From Craspedostauros australis (Eukaryota > Bacillariophyta > Bacillariophyceae > Mastogloiales > Achnanthaceae): a stretch of 64,000 nt of DNA. Position numbers and translations under genes: made by a program. The stretch's first letter is position 1; the number at the start of each line of letters is the position of its first letter. Location: contig JAMXDE010000044.1 of assembly GCA_026770025.1 (NCBI GenBank), positions 372,001-436,000 of the forward strand. Direction: 5' to 3'. The notes beneath the pieces were generated by a model. The model did no database searches, had not been told where the DNA came from, and saw only the letters and a list, made by a program, of their open reading frames with translations. Below are positions 1 through 11,330 of this stretch, piece by piece.

Positions 1-593
1 CCTTGCCACCTGACATGATCGACACGATGTCAGCAGCTGACGATGCCTACGGCGACCCCAACTTGCTGCACAGGCGCCTTTCCTTGCCCGGTGGATTGCT
101 CATGTCCGCACCATTCTGCGGCGACGATGGTCCGAACAGCCGCGGCAACGATGATGGCAACGCTGCCGACCACAACATGGGCGATGCCAGCATGCAAAGA
201 CCGCTGTCACGATCGCAGAGCCATGTGCAGCATCGTCGGCACGTGCGGCCGTATTCCTTCTCCTTCAGCACGCCACCTCCGCCGCCGTTGCCACCGAACA
301 TCCAGTACGTCTCGAGCCCGTACGCGTCGATAGAGAAGAACGAGGTGCGTCCAACCTACGTGCCCAAGACGCGCTCGCAGGAGGCCCGCTGGGAAACCAG
401 CCCCAAGACCAAAACGACCAAACCATTCAGCAGAGCCGTCCCGGTCTCGGATCTCGTCCCGCCGCGACGATACGCCGAGCAGCAGCAGCCATCGCCGGGA
501 CGGTCTTCATCGGACCATCCGCCGTCGCATCCGCCGCGACGATCCAGCGGATTCATGAACCCCAACCAGCTCTCGGAGCGGCGCTTCAAATGA
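1..593 (+). CDS. 3' part of an unrecognised Ser/Pro/Arg-rich protein
   Basis: An open frame runs in from the left edge and stops at 593, so only the last ~197 residues are visible and no start can be chosen. The tail is disordered-looking: a Pro run (PPPPPLPP) near residue 95, Arg/Ser stretches, and a basic end finishing NQLSERRFK. A short segment with Arg-Trp-Glu followed by Ser-Pro-Lys recalls the C-terminal Arg-Trp-Asp segment of the gene at 6176-8740, which has a similar composition. I recognise no domain. The low-complexity composition matches its plus-strand neighbours, so this is probably a real protein end rather than a chance frame, but the function is unknown. Confidence 0.55.
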   Translation, partial: LPPDMIDTMSAADDAYGDPNLLHRRLSLPGGLLMSAPFCGDDGPNSRGNDDGNAADHNMGDASMQRPLSRSQSHVQHRRHVRPYSFSFSTPPPPPLPPNIQYVSSPYASIEKNEVRPTYVPKTRSQEARWETSPKTKTTKPFSRAVPVSDLVPPRRYAEQQQPSPGRSSSDHPPSHPPRRSSGFMNPNQLSERRFK

Positions 594-1915
594 TTTGTGA
601 TGATGCGGCAGCGCAATGAATCTTTCCCCATTTGATCGCCACGCAGAAGGATCTCTGAGAACGACTCGCTCATTCGCGAACCTTCAAGGTGTCCCACGAT
701 CAATGTTGCTCGTCCGCATGCACCAGAACAATCCATCCATGGTGGCGGCGATGTCAGCACAGCAGAATACACAGCCTGGGCAGGATGCAGAGAGCACATA
801 CATATGGTAGAGTAGATTAGGTAGAGCAGGACAAGATCATCTTGCGTACAGTATAGCACAACTGCAGTACTCTATGGAACAGAAACTTGCGTAGCTTTGC
901 ACAGCATACGAGTCGGCATCACACGAACCGCTTTCGTTGTTGATGTTGGAACCGCCCACTGCGGCTGCTGCAACAGGAGCCCATGCACGATGATCAATGC
1001 AACGAGTGTGTACTATTGATAGAGCATGGTCCCAATGGAGTGACTCGAGGCGGTTCTGTCTTGTTGTGCAACAACAACCAAACTCATCGCCACGTCTGCG
1101 TTCAGCGCCAAGAACAAAATGTTGCTCCTCGTGTCACAAATCATGAATGGCTGTAAATATTCATTCTGTGCTGAAACAATTTCAACATCAAATGCCCATT
1201 TTGCTATGTTGAATCGTTCGTTTATTCGTTGGATCACGAATAATTTGGAGACTGGCGCAACGAAGTTCGCAGGTCACTCCCAAAATATGACATCGTCAGG
1301 CGCTTCTGGTGGCGCAAAAGAAGAGCGGAAGGTATCACTGGCGCGGAACAGAACAAGGAGATGACCACGTCGTCACGTCGTCGTGCCACGGCTGATTGGT
1401 ACGACTACCGGTACGAATGAAGAGAATCATGACCTTCACGCAGATCAAGCCGAATCCACCAGAATCCACCAAGAAGAAGAACAAGAGAACGCAGACAACA
1501 AAGCAGCCAACCCCGTTAGGCTGTTCCCGAATCCCAGCGTCAGCAATCGTGGTGGAGGTGACAAAAAGACAACAAGCAGCCACAGCATTGGCTCCTCTCC
1601 TTGCGCATGGGACTTCAAAGAGAGAGAGAGAGAGAGAGAGATGCAGAGAGGGAAGGAGTGGTAAAACATCATACTCTGCTCTAGCTCCTATTCCATACTA
1701 CTATTGCAATACCACACAACGACACCCTCAACCCACCCAGCAAGAAACGCTTCTGTGTCAACAAATGTCAATAAAGCACAGAGAGGACAGGAAGCAAAGA
1801 AAGCAAAGAAAGCAACGAAAGGACAAGTGAACTGGATGTGCCACAGGTCGCAGAGCAACATCTCTTGGACTACAATACTCACAGAGAGAGTTGCACACAA
1901 CGTTCATGAAACACA
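594..1915. other. Intergenic stretch with an AG microsatellite
   Basis: No convincing gene. It holds a (GA)n microsatellite at about 1619-1642 and A/C-rich sequence before the next start codon, which fits a 5' leader of the gene at 1916. Confidence 0.5.
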
Positions 1916-3130
1916 ATGGCGGCCTCTTTGACATCGGAGTCCAGCGCCCGACCAAGTTCACAGCAACAGCGGGAGTCGCAACAGCAGGAGTCGCAACAGA
2001 GACAGTCACAGAATCACCCAGCAGATGGCGATGGACAAAATAGCCGCAACAGCACAAATACGATCGCCAGCAGCGCCCACAGCAACAACAACAACAACAA
2101 CAACAGCAGCACCAACGTGCTCGTACAAAGAGAACAGACGCGCACCAATCCATTGTCGACAGCAGGCGGTAGCGATCATCGAAGGCGCAATCGCCAGCAT
2201 CATCGGCAGTCTGCCAACGCAACAGCTACATCGACAGGAGAGGAGGAGAGTATGCCAGCCTCGGCGCCGCGTCTGCTGTACCCCTCCTACGACGACGCTC
2301 CGCAGCAACCAATGCATCGCAGCTCCTCCATCCGAACCTCATCGTCCTCGACGTCAACGTCGGCATCTCCATCCGCATCCTCGCTCAGCATAATACAGGC
2401 GGCGCTGGATGAGATCATCGAGGACCTGGATTCCTACGATCCGATGCCGATGACGACAGCACAGCCTCCCAGCAGGTTTGATCCGTACTACAGCATGCCG
2501 CAGCATCGATCGCGGCAGCGACGTTCCCGCATTGCGTACAACTATTCCTCCACCATCATCGGTGCGGCACGGCGTTCCTCTGCGCCGCATTCAACTGCCG
2601 CCACGACGACGACGACGACAACGGCACATCAACATGTTCGTCGGCACTCCGCCACTGTCCATTCCAGCACTGCAACTGCTTCGCTGGGGGGTGGCCACGC
2701 CAACGCCAATGATAACGATAACGCCAATCATGATGAGGATGAGGATGATCAGAGCGACTTCAGCGATCTTCCATCGCTCGCGTCGTTCCAGGATGATGAC
2801 GACGATGATAGCTGCGCGCGCAGTGATGCTGATGATTCTGACAACGACGACAATTGCGCAGACACGGACAGCGATGGGATGGACAGCCGCGATGATACAC
2901 AGACAAGCGAATGTGCAGAGGACGATGATGGATTGGATCAAGGTTGCGCACATCGACATGACGACTATGCAAACGCGGGTGATTCCGACGACGACGATTG
3001 CCACACGAGCGACCAGTGCAAGCCTTCGCCCAACCTGACGGACGACACGGCATCCACCTCGTCACTTTCCATACCGTCCGCAATCGATCTGCCACCGGCG
3101 CCGACCTTGTTGATGGAAGAGCCGTCGTAG
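1916..3130 (+). CDS. Unrecognised Ser/Asn/Asp-rich low-complexity protein
   Basis: An ATG-initiated frame of 404 residues. The N-terminus is Gln/Ser-rich, followed by a poly-Asn run near residue 60. A short helical-looking segment follows near residues 158-172 (SLSIIQAALDEIIEDLDSYD), then a poly-Thr run near 233 and very acidic Asp/Asn tracts at 265-365 (for example DDDDDD). No signal peptide, membrane span or catalytic motif is visible. The neighbour at 6176 has the same orientation and composition, so the two may belong to one family of disordered regulatory or scaffold proteins. That is inference from composition only. The start was taken as the first ATG of the open frame. Confidence 0.6.
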   Translation: MAASLTSESSARPSSQQQRESQQQESQQRQSQNHPADGDGQNSRNSTNTIASSAHSNNNNNNNSSTNVLVQREQTRTNPLSTAGGSDHRRRNRQHHRQSANATATSTGEEESMPASAPRLLYPSYDDAPQQPMHRSSSIRTSSSSTSTSASPSASSLSIIQAALDEIIEDLDSYDPMPMTTAQPPSRFDPYYSMPQHRSRQRRSRIAYNYSSTIIGAARRSSAPHSTAATTTTTTTAHQHVRRHSATVHSSTATASLGGGHANANDNDNANHDEDEDDQSDFSDLPSLASFQDDDDDDSCARSDADDSDNDDNCADTDSDGMDSRDDTQTSECAEDDDGLDQGCAHRHDDYANAGDSDDDDCHTSDQCKPSPNLTDDTASTSSLSIPSAIDLPPAPTLLMEEPS

Positions 3131-6100
3131 TCGCCCCACATCGGCGGATTCGTATTTCGCAACGAGGAGATTATGTCCACAGACCAGCCGAGCAGGGCCA
3201 GAACACAGTAGAGCACATAGAGCAGTGCACGAGTAATTAGAGCAGGAGGTATCACATCGCATCGCATCGCAGTTTCATGAGGCTTTGATGAAGGATGGAG
3301 GTCCACTTTATGTGGAGGAGCTCGTCCTCTGGGGCGATGCATGGCTCGGCAGAGTGACCGATGAGGTTGATCAATTAGCCGGAGCAGATGCAATGGGCTT
3401 GTACCCTGCGAGCTGAACTTCGCGTTTGACTTGGAGGATGGCGAGATACGAACATTCACCCACATGTTACCGCCTATTTAAACGACAGAGTTGTGCGAAT
3501 AGGCATTGTATGGACAGGCGTAGATTAGAGTAGAGTACGGCCATGATGCCAGCCGTCGACTCTGCTCTGATACGATGTCCTCGCGACGCAATGCTCACCT
3601 GCTGTCAGCCGTGTAAACTGTCTGAACTCCTCTACTGGTACTCGTTGGTGTGTTGTGTGTGGGCAAAACAGATGACCCGGAAGATCAGTCGTACGGATCG
3701 ATGTGAAGAAGTCACAAATGATATTGTTCGTCGTGCAAGATGGTCAAAACGCGCGGACTGGATGACGCACAACAACCGGCAGCCAGCTTGAAGGACGTGG
3801 ATGAAATAGACAGAGATTCAATTGCTCGCAGAATAGGGAAAAGAGAAAACGGCTGCGCATCTGGAGATGCAAATGGCATGGATCCGAAGGCGCATGTGCG
3901 AAGTTGGTGGTGATGGACGTATTTGTTGTTTTGGAGTGAGAGGCGATGAATTGGTTGAGACGTTGCTTGATTGGATGTTGTTGTTGTTGTTGTTGCTTCT
4001 GCTGGTGAGATTGTTGTCGTTCCTTTGGTCAATTGTCGGTTCTGCTCCTTCCATTCATTCATTCATTCATTGTTTGTTTGCAACGATCCCACAGCCGAGC
4101 ACAAAGGACACAAACAACCCCTCGAGAAAACTTTGATTCGCAGATTCGTTTTTCGATTTTGTCAGTGGACTTGCTTACGTGGGCGCGGTAGGAAGGCCAG
4201 TCTACCAACACGCAAATCTCTGTTCTGCAAGATCTACGTATGTCCGGTGCGCAGACACAGGTTGAAGGAAGAGCATTGACAAGAACAGGGAAGTCAAAGC
4301 GCGGCGGTACGACACAGGGATGTGAAGTCCGAAATAGGGTCGGTCAGCGAAATGAAATTCGCATTGAAGCCAATTCCCACAGGGTCTCGGGCTTGTATCG
4401 CCGGTAGTAGTTGCACAGGGTGTTTACGTGGTGTAGGATAAGTGTTTTGATGTTGCTCCAATGTGATCGTACATCTGTCACGATATGTTAAGTAGAGTTC
4501 GATTTTGCTAATTGGGACTTCTGAAACCGTGGTAGGGACATTGATTATTTAGCACACCATTGGATTGGTCTTAATGTACCGTCATTGCGTCGGTTAACTC
4601 ACGTCTCAAGGTTTCCATGAGGTTGATGTTGGTCTTTGTGCGTGATACATTATCGATCGGAAGGCATTGTTTTGTTGGCGTGATGCCACGAACGGAAGGC
4701 TTAGCACGCATCCGTACGAACGTGTTGTATCGTCGTTTGTGGTGACATGCCTTGCTCCCAACATCCTTCTTTGTGTACGAACTGGTGCCGTCCACGGACA
4801 TCCCATGGGAGGAATACGGTGTGTTTGTACCGGTGCTCTCTGCAACTGTAGTCGTACGTGCTATGTGTTGTGTTGCGCATCGCCACGTTGTGTCGTTTTG
4901 TGTCACTCCCACGACGAGACATGGCATTGTGCCTATCGGTGTGGAGCAGAGCAAACGTGCGTACCGCGGTAGTGAGGGTACTCGTTGAAGATTTGCGCGC
5001 GCGTACACAGCGCGTATGTCCCAGTACTCTTGGTGAAGGAGAATGTTGGCGTGCCGAACGGAAGAAGCGCGGTGACAAAGACGAGAATTTCCGCGCTGTG
5101 AGGAGCAAAGGAGAGCATTTTCGAGCAGCAGTTTGGCGCGTTGGAAATCAATTATCCGCAAACCCCGAACGCAGAAAGACACCAAGAACATCCTGGTTGG
5201 GTTGATGTGCTGCACGTATTGAACGACCTGCCAGAGAGTATCGTCAGGTGTCGCATCGCAGCCTTCAGAATCACGCCTGCTGCAACAACCCCCTCAGCGA
5301 CACTTCGGTCTGCCTTCACAGCCGCAACAAGAAACATCATTCAGGAACAAGAGCTGTCAGATTCAACAAACTGAAGCAGGCAGAGGACGGAGCCTGGGCT
5401 TGGGAGAGCGGTCATCAAGGAGCGACAACAACCAATCGCAACCACCAATCGCGACAAAGAAGATCAATCAGAACGCAGAGACACTTCCCTGTCTGCCATA
5501 GTCGTGCCACAGCACCATCTCTGGTATCGTATTGTACTGATCGCATCGTACTGATCGTATTGTATCATAGAACAGCACACCAAAGAAGAAGAAGAACAGG
5601 AAGCGCACAAAGGGCAGCGCATCCGTCAGATTCGAAGGAAGCGGTGGCCCTTGGAAGCTGTTCTGCGCAAAGGAGGCTGCCTTCGGAAAGAAGCAGAAGT
5701 AGCGCAAGACGCTGAAGAGGAAGCGGCGACGGGAGCAACGAGAACCAGAACAAGTTCAAGAAAGGCTTGTTGCTCTGCACAAAGGAAGTGCTCTCTCCAT
5801 TGGTCGAAAGCGAAAGAAACGGAGGCCGAGGCAGACAGAGATTGAGATAGATTGAGATAGCGATACCGATAGAGACACTGGATCCATTCTCGCTCACCCA
5901 CCCACTCACTCGCTGGGATCAATCAGTCCATTCTGAACGGCTGCAATTGCATCCGCTCCGAAGGGAAGCACAACATTGCAATCGCAACTCGCATCATCCT
6001 GGTTCAGCCGAGATTCATCAAATTCCGACTAGAACGGGTTGGAACGGACTGCGAGGGACCGCGAGGGAGGCAGCAAGGGAGGCAGCAAGGGAAGCACTCA

Positions 6101-6175
6101 TAGATCTATTCCCATCGGTGCATCTGCTCCTCCGATACTACTGGCAAAGGAGGCAACTTGATAGAACAGTCAACC
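3131..6175. other. 3-kb gap without a recognisable gene
   Basis: Several open frames of 60-214 codons occur on both strands, the longest at 4571-5215 minus, but none shows domain-like composition or a matching splice pattern. The stretch from about 5250 to 6175 is A/G-rich with short repeats (AGGGAGGCAGCA around 6063-6090) and may be the 5' leader of the gene at 6176. Confidence 0.4.
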
Positions 6176-8740
6176 ATGCAGCGGCAAAGGACGGTGCTCG
6201 TGCCGAATGACATCATGTGCACGCATGATGATCGCGAACAAGCAGACATGAATGCTCATTCTGCTGCTACTGCTATTGGACCTATTGAAGAGGATACTCA
6301 AGCTACTACTCAAGCTACGACTCAGGCTACTACTCAGGCTACTATTCAAGCTGCTGCTGATGCTTGCGGCGTCGGTCATGCGCAGTCGCAGGAACCACAG
6401 CAGCAACATCATCAACAACATCAACAACAAGGCGAGCCAGTTCACGAACAGAACATGCATCCGCGGACGCAGACCCAGCTACAACAGCAACAACAACAAC
6501 AACAGCTGAAGGTCCATGAGAAACATACAGTGAATGGAATTGGAGCCGCACTGATCCCGACCACAAGCACAACTACCAACACAACCACCAACACCAACAC
6601 AAGCACAAACAGTTCACCAGTGCTCTCCAAGTCCCAGCACAGCGCCAAGCCAAACCTGCTGCCTCCCATCGTCGTCCGCAGCAACGCCAATCAAGGAAGC
6701 AGCAGCCACCACATGCGCAACCACCACACCTTGGTCAGCGAGGCCCTCGCGAAGCACAAGCATCGCACGAGGATGCCCGACATCACCTGCATCGATGCTG
6801 CCACGCGCAGCGTCAACAGAGAACCGGAAGGATCCGCGGCGCAGGAATGTTCCTCCATCGTCACGCCCGCCACGAAGACGAAGCACCCCTTGGACCCGGC
6901 GACGCCCAACGCCTCGGTGGCAGGCGGTCACAAGTGCATGGACTCCGTCAAGGCCATCAAGCTGCCCAAGAAGAACCTCAAGAAGACCAAGGCCGTCAAG
7001 ACGACGAGCAACGCCAGCACCACCAACTTGAGGCGTCGGAAGAAGCCGAAGGAGGTCCACGACGATGGCCTCGGTGATATTCCAAGGATAGTGTACGCCG
7101 TCCCTGTCAAGAAGAGGAGCTACAAGAAGCATGGCAGCGCAAAGCAGAGCGACAGCCGGTCCTCCAGAAAATCAAAGGCCATGCGGCAGCGGCAGAAGAA
7201 GCACAACGTCGCCAACTTCTCATCGCTCACCATCACGCCCCTCTTTGATCATCAAGACCCGTCCTCAGGCAGTATGGATGACATCCATACCAACCTGGCT
7301 ACCAACATGGCTACCAACCTGGCTACCAACGTGGACAGCAATGCCAATGCAGCTGCCGCAGGCGATGGCAACAACAATGAACCCACAAAGAGCGACCCCA
7401 GCGGCAAGCACGGCAAGGACACACTCGTCCTCACTCAAACCCAAACCCAAAGGCCTCCCAAACGACACAGTGCCAACAGCACAAGCATCCACAAGGGCAG
7501 CGTCGGACAGGGCAAGGAACGCGGTGACGACCACTTCACTGCGACCTCCTCCACCACGTCATCCTGCTCGTCCAGCGACAGCAGCGATAACGACGATGAC
7601 GACGACGATACGGTCAGCTCCCTGGAGGACAGCGTCTATCGAGAGGAGGAGAGGATCGTGGGCACCTCGAGTCCTGACAGCGGCGCCGATGCGCACATGG
7701 CGTTCAACCGCTTCAAGGCAGCATCGACGTCCACCCATTCCGGCCGCCGCAAGCAGTCCGATTCCTCGCCGAGGCTGCCCGGATCATCGGGACGCTTCCG
7801 ACACACGCTCATGAATCCACGTCGACTGTCAGATCCATTGCAGGTCAACAACAATAACACCAGCATCAACAGCGGCATCAACCTCAACCTGCACCTCGAT
7901 GATGACCGTGACGAGGTCGGCCGTTCCTCCTACCTGCCGCTCGCCAGTCTATCGCTCTCCTCTCCGCTACCAGGCAACAGCAACATGACTATCTCCAACA
8001 GCAACAGCAATCACAGCTCCACCTACCGCACGAGGAGCCGACGCAACTCTTCCCACGACCCGGTCCTGATCGGAGGATCGAGATGGGAGGCTGACTCCAG
8101 CACCTCGCGCAGATCATCCTTGCATTCCAGCCTCGCAGATCCCGACATCGGCAACGCCAAGGGCGAGTTCCAATCCAACAGCATCCGCCAACGCACGGCG
8201 GAGGCCGTCTTCGGCTACCCGTACCAGCAGCAGGGACAACAATCGCGACGTCCCAGCACCAGCAGCCATAGCCGTGCCGCGAGCTCCACCGTGAACGGCA
8301 ACGGCCATGGCCATCCGCGGCACAAGCATGCCATGCATAACCATCGACGTCGATCCTCCTCGCTGTCGTACCAGGCACCCATGCAACCCCAGCACACCGT
8401 CATGTCTCCTTCGCCTCGTCTCAGCGCATCCTCCAATCCAATGCGCAGCATCAGCGTCGACAGCTGCGTGACGCCCATCCTCTTCGAAGACCCCGTGCCC
8501 AGCCCCATCTCGTCGCCACCCGTCTTTCCGCGCGACAACATCCCCAGCACCGGCAAGCGCAACAAAACGGATTGGATGAAGCCCCCGCGCAACGTCTCCG
8601 ACCACAAGACGGGACGGCCCACCAAGAAGAAAGACCCGCCGGCCAGTCGCTGGGACGTCACCAACACGTCGCCGGCCAACGGCTTGATGAAGTCCGTCCT
8701 GCGGCAGGCGTCGTTCGGCACGAAGCCGAGGGAGAATTGA
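6176..8740 (+). CDS. Large unrecognised basic low-complexity protein
   Basis: The first ATG of a long open frame is at 6176, giving about 854 residues; an upstream in-frame TTG at 6158 is an unlikely start. The N-terminus carries a four-residue repeat (ATTQ/ATIQ) and His/Gln runs. A Lys/Arg-rich stretch near residues 270-345 could act as a nuclear or nucleolar signal. A four-residue repeat (NLAT/NMAT) follows near 375, then Ser/Asp tracts. The C-terminus is Pro-rich, then basic, with RWDVTNTSP close to the end. No enzyme motif or membrane span is seen. The basic patches and acidic Ser/Asp runs would suit a nucleic-acid-associated scaffold, but that is inference. Confidence 0.6.
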   Translation: MQRQRTVLVPNDIMCTHDDREQADMNAHSAATAIGPIEEDTQATTQATTQATTQATIQAAADACGVGHAQSQEPQQQHHQQHQQQGEPVHEQNMHPRTQTQLQQQQQQQQLKVHEKHTVNGIGAALIPTTSTTTNTTTNTNTSTNSSPVLSKSQHSAKPNLLPPIVVRSNANQGSSSHHMRNHHTLVSEALAKHKHRTRMPDITCIDAATRSVNREPEGSAAQECSSIVTPATKTKHPLDPATPNASVAGGHKCMDSVKAIKLPKKNLKKTKAVKTTSNASTTNLRRRKKPKEVHDDGLGDIPRIVYAVPVKKRSYKKHGSAKQSDSRSSRKSKAMRQRQKKHNVANFSSLTITPLFDHQDPSSGSMDDIHTNLATNMATNLATNVDSNANAAAAGDGNNNEPTKSDPSGKHGKDTLVLTQTQTQRPPKRHSANSTSIHKGSVGQGKERGDDHFTATSSTTSSCSSSDSSDNDDDDDDTVSSLEDSVYREEERIVGTSSPDSGADAHMAFNRFKAASTSTHSGRRKQSDSSPRLPGSSGRFRHTLMNPRRLSDPLQVNNNNTSINSGINLNLHLDDDRDEVGRSSYLPLASLSLSSPLPGNSNMTISNSNSNHSSTYRTRSRRNSSHDPVLIGGSRWEADSSTSRRSSLHSSLADPDIGNAKGEFQSNSIRQRTAEAVFGYPYQQQGQQSRRPSTSSHSRAASSTVNGNGHGHPRHKHAMHNHRRRSSSLSYQAPMQPQHTVMSPSPRLSASSNPMRSISVDSCVTPILFEDPVPSPISSPPVFPRDNIPSTGKRNKTDWMKPPRNVSDHKTGRPTKKKDPPASRWDVTNTSPANGLMKSVLRQASFGTKPREN
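6298..6352 (+). repeat. 12-bp in-frame tandem repeat (ATTQ codons)
   Basis: Five imperfect copies of a 12-bp unit (CAAGCTACTACT-like) encode ATTQ/ATIQ near the N-terminus of the gene at 6176. A second 12-bp array at about 7287-7335 encodes NLAT/NMAT. Confidence 0.7.
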
Positions 8741-9740
8741 AGGCCGAGGGCGTGACGCGTGGTCGTCACCGAATGCGTGAGGCCTTTCATGCGGTGACTG
8801 CAGCGGCAGTCACGGTGTCACCCGTAGGCACCCACAACCACTCCCCGATTCCGACGCGCAAGAACGTGACACTGACATCCTCCTCAAAGATGCAACACAG
8901 CAACACCATGAGGAGGATGTGAATGACGGATCGACGATGATCATGGCACAGGCGCACCCCATCACACACGAAGGCGAAACCTGATCGTACGAGACCTGAA
9001 CCAAGAAGCACGACGCGCAGAACGAATGGGACCGATCAGGCATGACCAGAAGCTGCTGCGAGCCAACGCACGTGGCGCAACACAGTCTGAGCTCCTTCGT
9101 GAGAGCTCAGCGGCAGCAGTAGCACTTGACTGTATTCTCACAATGCAGTGCAATACGATGCTGGACAATCCAGTACTCTCCAGAATACAAGGCACTACAA
9201 TGCGACGCAAGCGAAACAGCAGATCAAAGCAAGAGGCTCTGACATAGAGAAAGTTAATCGAATGCTTCACTTTAGGCAATCTTTACATGGATCGACCTTG
9301 AATAGGCGTCATTGTGCTCGTACGTAGATTAGTATGGAGTAGTAGATGGGAGATTACTCTCCAGCTTGGGTGTCCGTCGAATGGAGGAGAGACGAGCAGA
9401 GTTCTGTGCGGCGTCGGTTGTTGTTGAGTCTTTTTCTAGACTCGTTAATACAGATCTAGGTCGAGACTGAGTTGTATCAGCGTCCGTTTAATTGAGCATG
9501 TATTAGCGAACGAATTGTTTGCTCATTTCGAACACTTCGATCCCATATTGTCCGCTAAATATATGTGTTGAAAGCAGACGTAATATATGACATTTAATTG
9601 TGAACGTGCACAACCAACCACGAAAAATGCCGCGAAACGTGATTTGGGTACACGCAACGAGAAACGAGAAACGAAAATGAGAGTGGCCACGAAATGAGGA
9701 GCCTTGGTGTGAGGAGACATGAGCACAAAGATCAAGAACC
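8741..9740. other. Intergenic stretch, nothing recognised
   Basis: No frame with domain-like content. It lies between two plus-strand genes and presumably holds the 3' end of one transcript and the promoter of the next; AT content rises around 9250-9600. Confidence 0.4.
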
Positions 9741-11330
9741 ATGGCGCCGTTAGCAATCGAAGCCGATGAAGATGGCGCAAGGGAAGATCGACGGTCATCG
9801 TCGTCGTCATCATCATCATCCAAACACAGCAAGGTGACAGCGGCAGCGCTGAAGGAGGTCCATCGCAAGAGCCTCACCGGACTGCGAGGATGCGTCAAGG
9901 ACTACCTGAATGGTGGTGCAGGCAAAACCGGCGCTGCTGACCAGAGTGACAGTAATGACAGTGGTGACGATAATGACGGTGGTGACGACACCAACAACGG
10001 CCAAGCAGAGAACGAGGCAAAGTTCAGTCCCCAAAAGGATGGATTGGATGTGTTTCACGTCAAGAATTCCGTCATGGCGACCTACCTCATCGATCTGGTC
10101 CTGCACATCAAATCAAGGAACGCTGCAAAGCAGGTCGCCAGCGGCAGTCACAGTGACAGTGACGAGGAGGATCCCAAGTCGCACAATCTCCATCGTCTCA
10201 ACGAGACCAAGATTGTGCTGGAGAAGATGCGCGGCCTGCAAAAGAAGATGCAGTACCAGATCGACAAGCTGCAAACCGCCGCCAGCTCGTCTGGATTGGC
10301 GTCTCAGCAATTCGCGTCGTCTGGCGACAATCAGGACGTGGGAGATGACGATCCCTTGAACTACCGCCCCAGCTTGATGGATGATGATTCGTCAGATGAT
10401 GACGACAACAGCAACGACGACGATGTCAATGATGATGATGACGATGATATTGATGATGACGACGATGACGATGACGAGGAAGAGGAGGATGCTGATTTGG
10501 CGCACGCCAAGGCCACTCTTGGATTGACGGATGGTATCGATGCGTCATCGAAGAAGAAAGCAAGGAGCACGAAGAAGAGCAGAAACAAGGAAGCCAGAAA
10601 CAACAACCACAATGAGGATGATGACGACGGCGGCGGTGATGATGAGAAGAACGATGGCAATGAGACCATCAACCAGTCCAGAACCAAGACCCAGTCTAAC
10701 AAACCTTCCCAGATCTACCAAGCACCGCGTTCCACATCCGTGCCGTACGTCCTCGACGCGGAATCCAAAAAGAAGACACGCCTCGAACAGGAGAAGCGAC
10801 ACAACCGCCGAATGCGCAACTCCGAATTCGCGCAGCACCTGCAGCAGGAGTACGGCGATGCACCGGAGCAAGAGGACGCCCTCGGCGGAACGGACTTTGG
10901 CCGTCAGCAGCATGCCGCGCGGGAGTATGCCAGACGGCAGGCCGAGAAGGTGGAGTACGAAGAATCCGCCATGGTCCGATTGACGACGACGCGCAAGGAG
11001 AAGAAGGAATTCAAGCGGCTCATGCGCGGCGAGCAAAGCAACCTCACGGCCATCGCCAACCTCAACAACCTCACGAAGGGCATGGAGGGTGTGTATGATA
11101 GGCGTGGTGGTGGAGGCAGCGACGATGACGACGATGCCGAGTTCGATATGCGCAATGCCCAGATTGGAGTGAAGGGGCAAAAGGAAGAGAAGAGGTACTC
11201 TAATGGCAAGCGTCGGCGTGACAGAGACAGCATGGGAGACGGAAGAAGTCGATCCGACGCCGGTGGCAAAGGCAAGAAGAAGAAGGGTTTCAAGGCCAAG
11301 AATTCGTTGCAAGCCGAACTCTTCCGATGA
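9741..11330 (+). CDS. NGDN: Neuroguidin/LCP5-like ribosome biogenesis protein (Sas10/Utp3 domain)
   Basis: A 529-residue intact frame from ATG to TGA. Proteins of this family act in the nucleolus in the small-subunit processome (yeast Lcp5), and the metazoan member neuroguidin also binds eIF4E. The Sas10/Utp3-type region lies near residues 100-178: a helix starting DGLDVFHVKNSVMATYL, then LNETKIVLEKMRGLQKKMQY and QIDKL, followed by the family hallmark DPLNYRPS at 204-211. A long acidic tract spans 213-252. The C-terminal family block follows: an arginine-rich helix near 345-375 with YGDAPE, YEESAMVRL at about 406-414, and a basic KKKKGFKAKN end. The order and spacing match the family throughout. 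Only the Asp/Asn tracts make it longer than typical members of 300-380 residues. Confidence 0.93.
   Translation: MAPLAIEADEDGAREDRRSSSSSSSSSKHSKVTAAALKEVHRKSLTGLRGCVKDYLNGGAGKTGAADQSDSNDSGDDNDGGDDTNNGQAENEAKFSPQKDGLDVFHVKNSVMATYLIDLVLHIKSRNAAKQVASGSHSDSDEEDPKSHNLHRLNETKIVLEKMRGLQKKMQYQIDKLQTAASSSGLASQQFASSGDNQDVGDDDPLNYRPSLMDDDSSDDDDNSNDDDVNDDDDDDIDDDDDDDDEEEEDADLAHAKATLGLTDGIDASSKKKARSTKKSRNKEARNNNHNEDDDDGGGDDEKNDGNETINQSRTKTQSNKPSQIYQAPRSTSVPYVLDAESKKKTRLEQEKRHNRRMRNSEFAQHLQQEYGDAPEQEDALGGTDFGRQQHAAREYARRQAEKVEYEESAMVRLTTTRKEKKEFKRLMRGEQSNLTAIANLNNLTKGMEGVYDRRGGGGSDDDDDAEFDMRNAQIGVKGQKEEKRYSNGKRRRDRDSMGDGRSRSDAGGKGKKKKGFKAKNSLQAELFR

Noticed and set aside
4571..5215. 214-codon minus-strand open frame
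   Set aside because: No domain, no leader, no splice-compatible neighbours. Length is within what chance allows in this composition.
10545..11312. 255-codon minus-strand frame
   Set aside because: Shadow of the LCP5/neuroguidin gene on the other strand.
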